This document shows, one piece after another, positions 33,224-43,387 of a stretch of 64,000 nucleotides of DNA. Below the pieces are notes generated by a model. It made no database searches, was not told where the DNA came from, and worked only from the letters and a program-made list of their open reading frames with translations. Each line of letters starts with the position of its first letter. Position 1 is the first letter of the stretch. This DNA is from Papaver somniferum (Eukaryota > Streptophyta > Magnoliopsida > Ranunculales > Papaveraceae), in NCBI RefSeq assembly GCF_003573695.1, contig NC_039367.1, forward strand, positions 28,544,442-28,608,441, given 5' to 3'. A program made the position numbers and the translations under genes.

Positions 33224-34312
33224 TTTGTGCTTAGGTAGAATTTTTAGGTTTATTTTTTTTATTATTTGTTCCTTTTTACTTTGTCTTTTTGTCTTTGGAT
33301 TACAGGTTCGAAGTGGAGCACTAAGGACTTGGAGAGGAAAAAGCTTAAAGCGAAAAGAGAAGAAAAAAGGACAATTTTAGGATTTAATTTTTAATTTTTA
33401 ATTTTTAATTTTTTTAGAGTGTGTGAGGAAAACTGTAATTTTTTTATTTATTTATTTTGGACTTTAAACAATTGGACATTGTTTTTTTATAAACCCTACG
33501 GAAGGGTATTATTATTAAAAAAAAAATTATTATATAAATTGTGTGCAGGGAAGGACGACGATTACTATATCGTCTCGGCCCCTCGGGTTCGCACACGGCA
33601 TAGGAGTCGTGGCCCGAGTCGACGACAACGGTTCATCGCCCGTCTGGTACGGGAGGTAAGTCCAATCGAAACACCCGCGAATCTCCTGCAAGCGGGTTAC
33701 TGTATTCCTTAAGGTGATTCATTGATTGAGGACGAATTTGGACTGTTTTTAAATTCCTAGTAAAGGGCAAGGCCTGGCCAATACAAGATAAGGGTTCGGA
33801 TTTCATCACCGCTCCCTTCTTGCCCGCCTTAGGAAAACGAAACCTAACGCGAACCCAAGCTTAAAATTTGGAATAGAACGAGACCGATAGGGTAACGAGC
33901 TTAATAGGAAACTCGTTCGAAAAATATTGGTTGCTCTTTAAGCACACTCCAAAGTTCATGATGGTTTCTATGAGTTGAATGCGTGACTGCGCCGCCTTGT
34001 GATAGCGGTGAGGCCTTGGGTATCAAAGCTCCACTGAGCTTCCCTCGCCTCAATTCAACTTACTTTGAATCGGATTGATTCCAGAGGGTTTTGCTCAAAT
34101 TGCAACGAATTCCCTTTCGAAAGATAGAAGCTGGTCTAGAAACAATCTAAGTGGAGCCATCATGCTTTTTGTTTGCTAGAAATCTTTAGGTTTGCTTTGG
34201 TGGAGTCGAGTCGGCCTTGTTTGTGATTGTATAGAATCCCTTTGTAGTTTATATTTCTTCGGTGATGAATCCTTTTGAAGAGACTCCACCTGCGATGACG
34301 TTGTGAGAATAT

Positions 34313-35431
34313 ATGTCTAGAAATTCTCGTTATCAAGAGACGTCTTCGAAAATGACTCTTGGTGAATATATGCGTGGGCAGCGATATATGGATACTCCAA
34401 CTTTTATTGAGGAATCACCTCTAACGATCTATGAGAAATATTATAAACATAGACCATGTAGTTTGGAACAAAGATTGAGAATTCTTGAATTTCAAAAATT
34501 GTATCATGATGATGAGGATAGTGATGATGAAGAATATGAAATATGTAGGCAGAGTAATCAGGAATTTGTTTCTCCAATTGAGCCTTATAATGATAATGTT
34601 ATTTCTAGTTCAAATCCAAATAATTTTAATAATTATTCACCTATTCAAAAGGACGAGGATTTGACTAGAGATACCACAGTTTTAGACGAGGATTACGAAG
34701 CCGATAATGGTCTAGAGGAACGAGTTTATTCTGAGAATATTGTTTTAAAGTCTAGCGATTTAGAAATATTAGTCTTAGAAGAAGAACATGAACTCGTAGA
34801 GATTTTAAATATGAGTAAAGACGCACCACCTGATAATAACTTAGAAGAATCAATTGACCATTTTCAAGAATCTAATGATCCAGAAATTAGGGAGATTGTG
34901 ACTAGTCTAGCTAGAGACACTGAAAACTCTAAGTTTGGGGGTGATTATCACCTTCCTAGTGCCTTACCTTTAACTCTTAGAAAGGTCCCTCACTTGGGAC
35001 TTGACATATGTGCCTCAACCATGTTACAAGATTACCTTCATGCTCGTTTTCCCGAACCTAATGATGTCCAGGAAGAAGTTCAGTCGTTAGAAACCCATCC
35101 TCTGGTTGATGTGGTTTGCCCAGGCTATGATCCCCAGATTGACTTTGTTATCCCACCAAATAGTTTTCTTCCAACTGTGGGAAGATTTATATTCCAAATG
35201 TGTCGAATATTAAGTTGTGAGACTAAACCTAAATGCCTTAGGAAATTAGAATCCATACATTTGCTTAAGAATGACCACTATTCTCACTGTGGTCAATTTT
35301 GTAAGTCATATCTGATTGACTTAGAGGATCCGCAATTATTTAGGTTATTACTTTGTGATTCCAAGTTCTTATTTGAGTTTTTCCAGACTCTAGGACCTAA
35401 TAATTTGGATCCAACCTATGAAGAAACGTAA
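34313..35431 (+). CDS. 372-aa ORF of unknown function in the gypsy-like element
   Basis: This is an uninterrupted frame from ATG to TAA. It begins MSRNSRYQETSSKMTLGEYM. Residues 60-80 and 110-165 are strongly acidic (YHDDEDSDDEEYE and others). A predicted helix SLEQRLRILEFQKLY precedes the acidic part, and the C-terminal third has several Cys/His residues (MCRILSCETKPKC, HYSHCGQFC) that could bind metal, then LEDPQLFRLLLCDSKF. No signal peptide or membrane segment is seen, and no retroviral-type domain. It may be a divergent gag-like protein of a non-autonomous family, by position between leader and 3' region. Its intactness next to nearly identical LTRs suggests it was present at insertion. 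Function unknown. Confidence 0.65.
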   Translation: MSRNSRYQETSSKMTLGEYMRGQRYMDTPTFIEESPLTIYEKYYKHRPCSLEQRLRILEFQKLYHDDEDSDDEEYEICRQSNQEFVSPIEPYNDNVISSSNPNNFNNYSPIQKDEDLTRDTTVLDEDYEADNGLEERVYSENIVLKSSDLEILVLEEEHELVEILNMSKDAPPDNNLEESIDHFQESNDPEIREIVTSLARDTENSKFGGDYHLPSALPLTLRKVPHLGLDICASTMLQDYLHARFPEPNDVQEEVQSLETHPLVDVVCPGYDPQIDFVIPPNSFLPTVGRFIFQMCRILSCETKPKCLRKLESIHLLKNDHYSHCGQFCKSYLIDLEDPQLFRLLLCDSKFLFEFFQTLGPNNLDPTYEET

Positions 35432-35434
35432 CCA

Positions 35435-35626
35435 ATGAAAATATTCTATTTAGACCCTTTCATAGAACCTGAACCTGAACCACAATTAGCGATAGTTATC
35501 ATGAAACTAGGTAAGGGCATGCTAGTGTTGTTCATTTCGTTGGTTCACTGTAGTTTCCTTTTGTCAGCTCTTTTTGGTTTTAAAGACCCAAAGTTATTCC
35601 GGCTACTGTTATACGGTTCGAGTTGA
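35435..35626 (+). CDS. 63-aa frame downstream of the 372-aa ORF
   Basis: It starts three bases after the stop of the larger ORF, in a different frame. It ends FGFKDPKLFRLLLYGSS, which repeats the LEDPQLFRLLLCDS motif of the larger ORF. It may be a translated tail of the same ancestral reading frame, separated by a frameshift, more than a gene of its own. Confidence 0.3.
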   Translation: MKIFYLDPFIEPEPEPQLAIVIMKLGKGMLVLFISLVHCSFLLSALFGFKDPKLFRLLLYGSS

Positions 35627-36224
35627 CTAAACCTTTCCTATGTCTGTCTGAAGACTTTAAACTTAGCACTTCTTGGGAGGTAACCCAATCTCATGCAACA
35701 CGGTAATATCTTTCCTTAACTCTTTCGCTTCAAATGGTAACAGTTTCTCCTTGTTCATGCTTTTAGTTTCATCTTTAGAACATTGAGGACAATGTTAGAT
35801 TTAAGTTTGGGGGTATGGGAGAAACTTTTTAGTTGCAATTAATAAACTCCGGAGCATAGAAATTTACGCCTATTAAGGATAGCACTAACCAATCTAAGTG
35901 GATGGAAACATTTTTGTTTTAGGAGCTGAGGAGCCAATCTGACTAGATGGAAACATCTATAGAGTCTATTCATAAAAGCACAGAGCTCAGGTGTTAGAAA
36001 TAACATGATAGTTTCGCCATATCTCGTCGAGTCCTTTTCACTTTCTATTTTTAGTTTTCTTTTATTTCAAGTGATTTGGTGGGGCACACGATTCAAGTTG
36101 TTACCTTTGCTAGGGTGAAATAGAGTGACTGAGTTACCAAAAAAAAAAAAAAAAGACCGGACCAGTTAGACCAATCGGAATAAGTATTAACACTTGGATG
36201 GCAATATGCGTGTGTTCTCCCTGT

Positions 36225-37636
36225 TTCCGTCGCCTAATTTGTCCTCAATGTCAGTATTGTTGGAACTCTATTTTTGTACTAATATTGTGTTTTTATGTAT
36301 TTTTAGGAAATAAACATTTTTGGAAAATTTGGCTCGAAGAGTTGATTTTGGCACCCGGAGGACAAGTGTTATTCGGACTCTCGCTTTTGGATAAGGGGTA
36401 ACCTAATTACTAAGGGGCACCCCCAGGACACCTTCTTCTCAAATTCAAATAAACTTTTTGGCGGGAAATTGGTTCATCAACTGGCAGAATTTCAATCGAC
36501 AAAATGAAGGTGTTGTGGTGCGATTCAATGGCTCAAACTTGGTAGGAAGATGTGATATAGCTTAAGAAACACATTTTGGGCATCTAATTCGATCGGAATT
36601 GGCTGTAAAATGCGTGATGATTCACACACCCAAAACAGAGCACGTGTACTGTAACACGAGCAAAATTGAAATTCTTGTGTGCATGGAGGAGTTCTACTAG
36701 CGTTGAAAGAGTGCTGAGACGTGGAGAAGGCTAACTAGAGCGTGCAGGATCAAATCTAACGTGTGTAGAAGCCAAAAATGGAAATTATTGTTAAATATGG
36801 GCAGCAAAGAATAATCGAATTAAAGAGAAAATATACGCAATCAATGGTCGGATTTCTTGCTCCAAAACACTATAAATACAAGTATCGGTCATTGGGAAGA
36901 GGCTGTCGAGAGTTTGGGGAGGTTTGGAGGCGAGCAGAGAGGCGCAGGAGGAGTTGCAGAGAAGTTACCTGCTGCTGCTGCTGCTGCCATTAACACGCCT
37001 GAAGAACACGAAGAACACACTCACCAGAACCGTCGTTTTCCAGCAGTCTTAAAACAGCAGCGACAGCGACAGTGGAAGCTAAGTATTGTTGTTTCTGTTA
37101 CAGCAGTGGTAAAGTATCGTTGTTTTCTGGACGCCTTCTGTGGGTCGCAGATTCACTGTTTTAGTTCTTCTTTATCTTTTAATCAACTTTTTGAGCTATA
37201 AAAATGTATTTTAAGAACATGATTAATATGAGTAGCTAAACCCCAACATTGGGATGATGGAGGAAGTCGTTCTTTACGCATATGATAATTATATTAATTC
37301 TTTTTTGACTACTTGCACTTTTTATTGATCGATTTATGATTTTTCTTAATTGGTTGTGATATCGTATGATGATGTATGCTTGGTCGTAGTGCTTTTGATG
37401 CGTCATGCTAGTGATATACAATAAATATTCTAAAAATCTACCTTGGCAAGAATGAGAGTCCTTATGATTTGAGCTATAATTGTTTCGAATAAATATATGA
37501 ATTGTGTGAATGATTAATAGTGGAATCCTGAGTCCTAGTGTCTCTTGATCCTGTGACAAAAATTTTGTATATATTTTTATTTTATAAAAAAATTATCCTT
37601 CACAAGTCCGAGAGTTTGAACCTCATTATTACAACA
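36225..37636 (+). repeat. gypsy-like element, right LTR
   Basis: Matches the left LTR at about 98-99% from CCTAATTTGTCCTCAATG onward. The first 20 or so bases of the left LTR are absent; GTGTGTTCTCCCTGTTTCCG stands there instead. TATA box at 36870-36878. Confidence 0.9.
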
Positions 37637-38636
37637 CAAAAAGAGAGTTTTATAGATTCCTGAAATCACTATAATAACACAAAAAGATTCGACAGAGAAA
37701 TTTATACCAGAGAATGCAAAAACCGAACCAAATTAATAAAATCAGAAGAGAATGAAACAAACCCAAATAGCAAGAGAATGAAACAAACTCAAATTAAAAG
37801 AGAGAGACTGATTATTTAATCCATAACCATATTCTAAATTCAAATCGATCTAAAAAAAATCTAATCGAACATACAATTAATAAGAACATAATAATTATTT
37901 AACAAATTAATCAAACATGCAAGTGTAATAAGAACTCTAAACAAATTAACCTTCTTTATCAAAATCAGATGAACTATCATGTTGTTAGTAACTGTAGAAG
38001 AAAAAAAGAAGAAGGTGGTGATGGTTGTGATAAAATCTCTGTGAATTTGTTTAGGTGGTATCGTTGTGATTCTGTGAAAGAACGGAAGAAATGGAGAAAA
38101 AGAAGAAGGAAACAACGAAGTGAGTGAGATGAGTAAATGAATTAAATCTTACACAATACATAGGATCGATGGTTCAATTTAATCAACGACTACAATTAAC
38201 TGGTTTTTTGGTCCGATATGACCCAGTTTACCTTAAGAACCGAGTACATGTAACCCCTATACACCGGTTCTGAATTTTAGTCCTGTTACCTATACCCCTA
38301 ATTTGGTTCCGGTTCATATTTGTCAGCTCTAATCCAGTTCAACGGTTCTGTGAAGGTCCCTGTGCAACTCTACTTATAAATAAACAAGGTCATATTTCGA
38401 GAATAACCTTTGTAACAGATTATTGTTATTAAATCTTAGGATAATAAATATATATAACTTAGTAGCCGTGTTTAAATTCGTTACCTATATAATTTAAAAT
38501 GTTTTCCGATGATATAAAATTTACAAATATCTTTGCGCTAGTTTCAAAGATGTATCAGTTCTAAATTTTACAATTTGTTATTTATAAGGATATTTACAAT
38601 TTGTTATTATATTATTAAAAGAAAAATCTCCCAATT
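37637..38636. other. AT-rich stretch; possible hAT terminus at 38200-38335
   Basis: No gene is supported. At 38200-38335 the sequence has GGTTCTGAATTTTAG, GGTTCCGGTTC and TTTGTCAGCTCTAA; the reverse complement TTAGAGCTGACAAA resembles the ends of plant hAT elements. The other end was not located. Confidence 0.35.
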
Positions 38637-39337
38637 AGGATTCGTACACAATTTTGATTGGTAACCTAGCAACAAGGCGGGATCCAACACCTTTTTGAAG
38701 AGCAACACCCACTCTATGAAAAATATAACTGCCTAATCCACTACCAGCATCATTACTAACTAAACAATTTTTCAAACGCTTAAAAAAACACAGGGTATCT
38801 TCATCATCTCTCCTAACGTAGAAAAAGCCAAACACCCAAACCATACCCATATGAGACACATTCATCCAAGTATTTGGTACGTTTGTGCAACAAAACTCTC
38901 GAAATGGCTTGGCCTGGAATAAAAGAACGAGTACCTTCACCAGTGAAAGGTGAGACAACTGTAACATTCATACATGCATCTTGGCTATTCTCCTAGTTAA
39001 GAACAAGGATGTCCACAGGACGTAGGTCCTGTTAGTGTCTGACAACAAACCCAAAGCGACTTCCTTGCGTGTAGGCACACCAGCCTTGTCGAAACTTGAG
39101 TCCAACATCTTTAGCACAGTGAAGCACATGATCACCAAAAATATCCATAGGTCTATTGCATCTTGAACACAAACCATCATCAACAAACAAAGGGATACCA
39201 AGCCGGTAGCAAACTACTGCCCTAAATTGTCTAGGCCCAAGGCATTGATCAAGCCCACTAATAAGAACGGCCAAAAGATAATCTTGTGCATGTTTAACCT
39301 GGTTGCATTGCCATAGCATAGAGTCTCTTACAGACAT
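38637..39337 (-). pseudogene. retroelement-derived conserved protein, frameshifted
   Basis: In three frames the minus strand reads GPRQFRAVVCYRLGIPLF, CSRCNRPMDIFGDHVLHCAK, then AGVPTRKEVALGLLSDTNR, and later FFKRLKNCLVSNDAGSGLGS and GVGSRLVARLP. This matches a Cys/His-bearing C-terminal segment found attached to many plant LINE-type or reverse-transcriptase-like proteins. At least two frameshifts and a stop break it. No RT core lies next to it, so it is an isolated relic. The family assignment is from memory. Confidence 0.65.
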
Positions 39338-40161
39338 TGAAAATTGGACGGGGATTTACTTCTTGACTGCATCAAAATAAGTGGCTGCCAAGGAGTGCAT
39401 AGAACTGGGCAGTTTAAGGATATAATTGAAAAAATATGTAAAAAAAATATCATTTACGGTAAAAAAAAATTGTAGGACCGAGGGGTAAATAGTTACGCTT
39501 GAATCATAATGAAGGAAGGGCGGGAATGTAAATATATGCATCAAAGGCAACAGAATGTTTTGACCAGACATTAAGCTACCCCATAAACACTTGCCGTGGA
39601 TGGGAATAAAGGGAGGGTCACTCTTGTCCACGTCTTGATTTTTTCTCACCAAAGATGTTTTGTTTGACTCTTTAGTGTTGAAGTATTCTTGATGTTTAGT
39701 GGTTGGTAAGCTTTGGCTCCATGCACAACTTACGGGTTGAAATCGCCTTCATTGGCAAATTGCTAGAAGGAAAATTAATATTCGTGAACTGTAGTTGCCA
39801 TTTTTCCCATTAATTTTTTCTCTCTGAAATGTTCACCCAAGAGTTTACAAAGTCAGATTCTCATAATCAACTTAATACTACTAATGATACGCATATAGTA
39901 CTCCCACAGACAGAACTAATCATTGTATACTCACAACTTTTATACACAAAACAAAAATAACGAAGGCGATTAGGCAAGATCTTAATGTTTATTTAATGAT
40001 GAACATCATTATATATAATATATCTCTTCTAGCTCTAATTTTATCACAGAGTTTTCAGATTACTAAGAATTTCTCTCCCTCTCTTTTTCTACGTTTTCTG
40101 CTAGTTTCAGGGGAAGTTGGTAAATTAAACAAAAGTAGTACCAGGAAGCAAAGACTAAATC
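39338..40161. other. upstream region of the ankyrin gene
   Basis: No coding feature is supported. A TATATATAATATAT stretch at about 40010-40022 lies 140 bases before the ATG and might serve as a TATA box, followed by a CT-rich TTTCTCTCCCTCTCTTTTTC tract at 40070. Confidence 0.35.
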
Positions 40162-42715
40162 ATGGGAACAAGGGGGTCTGTTGCCACGGAAGGACCGCGT
40201 GCCAAGGAAATTTGTATTTCAGTAAGGCAGCGTAGTTTTAATTACGCATACTGTTATAAGGCTACAGGTAAGTACTAACTCCGGCATCAACTTCCACGAC
40301 CTTACTAAATTGCAGTATAAATCAAACTTTTAATGTTTCCTCTCTGGTTGATGTAAGAAAACTGTCCACAATGACTAACTTTTTGAAACTCGTACAGAAT
40401 ATGGCAGGGACCTCAAACAATATCTGACTTTATTAGATGCTGCAATGAGTAATAACTGGGAATCAGCGGCACAGTTCATAAAGAATGACCCAAGTTCAGT
40501 GAATGTTGCGATCACAGTATGCGGGAGGACTGCATTGCATATTGCAGCTGGTGCAGGACACTCGAAATTCATACTAAAACTGGTCGATCACATGTCCATG
40601 GAAGCACTTGAATTGAAAGACAGTTATGATGGTAATACAGCTCTTCATCTTGCTGTAATTTCTGGCCTTGATGACGCTGTTAAAGCAATGGTGCATAAAC
40701 ATGGAAACTTAACACGTATATGCAACAAAAATGGGTCGAATCCGCTACTCAATGCTGCTATTCATGTCAGTGTAGAGCATGCAGAAATCATTAGATTCCT
40801 ATGTGATGAAATGAAAAATGAACCAAGTTCCTTTCTAGGTAATTCGGGAGCTCAACTCATATGCAATATAACTCGTGCTGGTTTATACGGTAATTTTAAC
40901 TCTCCCTGTCTCTCTCTCTCTCTCTCTTCTATTCTTGGGACTAGCTAGCTTATCAATTGATCTCCGAGATTAATATTTGCAGAATTGGCAACTAATCTAA
41001 TCCATGAACACCCGAGTTTAGCAACTGCACAATTGGACAATGGCACTACTGCGCTAGATGTTATACCAGAAAAGGATCTTTCGATTCCAACGGCCTATGA
41101 GGAATCGACACTGTCTCTCCTAGCATGTATATATATATCTCTGAAATCTTTAAATTCCTCCACATGGCAAATTTTGATTACCGCAATAAGTTATGTTTTT
41201 CTTTATTCATTTGGCAAGTATATACGTAATCTCCCGCTCCTTTGCAGATCATCAGCATTGCACGATTACTGATAAGCCGGCATCTATATTTCTCAAAATG
41301 CTATTCTGCTTTGGCAGCAAATCTAAGGGTATGCCTCCTCACAGAGGATGTACTTGATTAAGCGTTAGTTGCTATTGCTCGGTTTGCCATTAGTTGTTTC
41401 TTTTTAAAAATAAAAATACATTATAACCCCGGTAAACCACGTTTTAATGATTGATTTCATTTGCAGGCTTTCACCGTCGAAAACTAAAATCTTATATTGT
41501 CCTGGAATTGGTGAACTTAGTTTTTGAAGAAATTACGCTCATGCCCAGGGAAGAAATGTTTCAATTTTTCTTGGGATCGAATTTCCTGAAAACTGCCGCA
41601 AAAAATGGTTCAGTTGGAATCATAAAAATGTGTATTGCAACCTATCCGGATCAGCTTTGGTTACCCCGTGAAGGAAGGAACATATTTCAAATAGCCGTCG
41701 AAAACAGACAGGAAAAAATCTTTAATTACTCGTACGAACACATGAACGCAGATGAGAAGATTTTAACTACTCACATTGTAGAATCAAACGGCGGTAACAT
41801 ATTACATGTTGCTGCAAAAATTGCGCCTCCTTCTCGACTAAATATTTATACTAGCCCTGTTGTTCAAATGCAAAGTGAGATTATCTGGTTTAAGGTACGT
41901 TTTCTATAGTTTGCTAGCGGGTTAACCCATAAAATAACCGCGCGTGTTAAAAAGTTGGTATCTTAGGACAAGTTTTTCTAGTAATGAATTCTTACAAACT
42001 GTAAGATATATATGAAGTGTTCTTAATTGTTTTGCTGGTTGTTTTTTTTCTGGTGAAGAAAGTGGAGAAGAGGGTACCACGTGCTTTACGAAATATGAGA
42101 AATAAGGACGGAGAAACTCCTCGAGAGGTTTTCACTCGGGAGCACAAACATTTAGTGAAAACGGCAGAGGCTTACATGATACGTACAGCTGAATCATGTC
42201 TAGTAGTGGCCTCTCTGGTAGCCACAGTTGCATTTGCGGCAGCAATTACACTACCTGGAGGAACTTTCAGTGACAGTAATGCAACCGATGAGAAAGGAAA
42301 GCCTATATTCTTGGGAAAGAAGAAGTTCCTTGCATTCATGGTGGCTGATGCTCTGGCTCTCTTTTCTTCGACTACAACAATTCTTCTGTTCTTATCTATC
42401 TTTATTGGGAATCATAATGAAGGGAATTTTAAGGAAATATTGCCGAGAAGACTGAAGAGGGGTCTTGGAAGTCTCATCCTATCGGTATTGAGTGTGGTGA
42501 TTGCATTTAGCATAGCACTTTATATCATACTTGGGGATAGATATAAATGGGCTCCATATCTGATAGTTGTGGCTGCCTGTTATAGTCTTTTAATATCTCT
42601 GAAGTCTCTATATATATTGTTTGTCGAATTGGACGACATCAAAGGACCAGTACTCTATTGGGCGATACCAAAAGATCACAAACCTAATGTACGTATTGTG
42701 TTGAAAAATGTCTAA
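40162..42715 (+). CDS. ankyrin-repeat membrane protein with PGG domain (ACD6/ITN1-like)
   Basis: Six exons: 40162-40267, 40398-40889, 40983-41126, 41248-41328, 41467-41894 and 42059-42715. All have GT-AG borders and phases that match, giving 635 aa. Exons 2-3 hold ankyrin repeats (GRTALHIAAGAGHSKFILKL, GNTALHLAVISGLDDAVKAM, NGSNPLLNAAIH), exon 5 more (FLKTAAKNGSVGIIKMC, RNIFQIAVENRQEKIF, GGNILHVAAKIAP). Exon 6 starts the PGG domain: VEKRVPRALRNMRNKDGETP, then SCLVVASLVATVAFAAAITL with PGG, followed by three more membrane helices. Plant members act at membranes in defence or salt signalling; which applies here is not known. Between exons 5 and 6 the usual WFKEVEK is WFK-KVEK. No lesion is seen, so this gene may be functional. 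The short exon 4 (27 codons) is the least certain junction. Confidence 0.85.
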
Positions 42716-43269
42716 CCAACCTGGAGCAGCTGATTTAAATTTGAAGTAGAAGTTTAGGGGACGCGTGCATCTCAATGTTCTCAAAATAAGTAGGCAGCAG
42801 GTTCTTCGCAAGACGTCTTAGCGCCCGGAGAAAAATTGGAGAACACAAAAAAAAAAAAAAAATCATTTTATTTGCAGATTTGAAAAAAGTAATGTATTGT
42901 TGTTGTGTTTTTTTTTTTTTTTTGAAGCATGTAATGTATTGTTGTTGGATGAATGAGTTTGAATTTTATAAATTTTAAGTTTGATGATGTACTGGGGTGC
43001 GAACTTCAATATATATAAAGTTTTATTTTTTTTTAAATTTCTTACAAATTATTTTCTTCCTGATTAAAATTTTGTGATTTAAAACATTACTATTTAAGAA
43101 ATTAACTTTTTGTAGTATCTTTCCTCTCGGCAAAGATTATGCTATTGAAAAAAACAAACGTACTGTGTGTAAGAGATTACAACTTAATGAGAGCAAAAGG
43201 CTCAAAGAAGAATCAAAAGCAAAATACAATCCACCAATTATCACATGAAAAGGAGAAGAAAGATTCACA
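42716..43269. other. 3' flank of the ankyrin gene
   Basis: AT-rich with poly(A) and poly(T) tracts (42847-42862 and 42909-42923). No gene is seen. Likely 3' UTR in its first part. Confidence 0.4.
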
Positions 43270-43387
43270 TTAGATTTCCAAAATGTTAAGCTCTTTTTGA
43301 CCATCCACAAGCTTGTTGAACATATCTTGCTGATCTTTTTTCGAAAAAGTAAAACCCATTCCAATCATGGTAAAAGTCTCAATAAGG

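Larger units (their letters stand above)
31763..37636 (+). mobile_element. young non-autonomous Ty3/gypsy-like element (LARD-type)
   Basis: Long direct repeats (31763-33185 and about 36225-37636) with roughly 20 differences flank 3 kb. A primer-binding site TGGCGCCGCCGGCGCGGA follows the left repeat; this resembles the TGGCGCCG-type site of Athila/Tat gypsy elements. The interior has an intact 372-aa ORF but no protease, RT, RNase H or integrase. Near the 3' side the phrases CTTGGGAGGTAACCC and ATTGAGGACAATGT then AAGTTTGGGGGTATG are known from Athila/Tat relatives. It must be mobilised in trans. No target duplication could be shown, and the starts of the two LTRs differ. Confidence 0.88.

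Noticed and set aside
37861..38115. 84-aa minus-strand frame as a host gene
   Set aside because: Low complexity, no homology recognised, inside a possible hAT leader.
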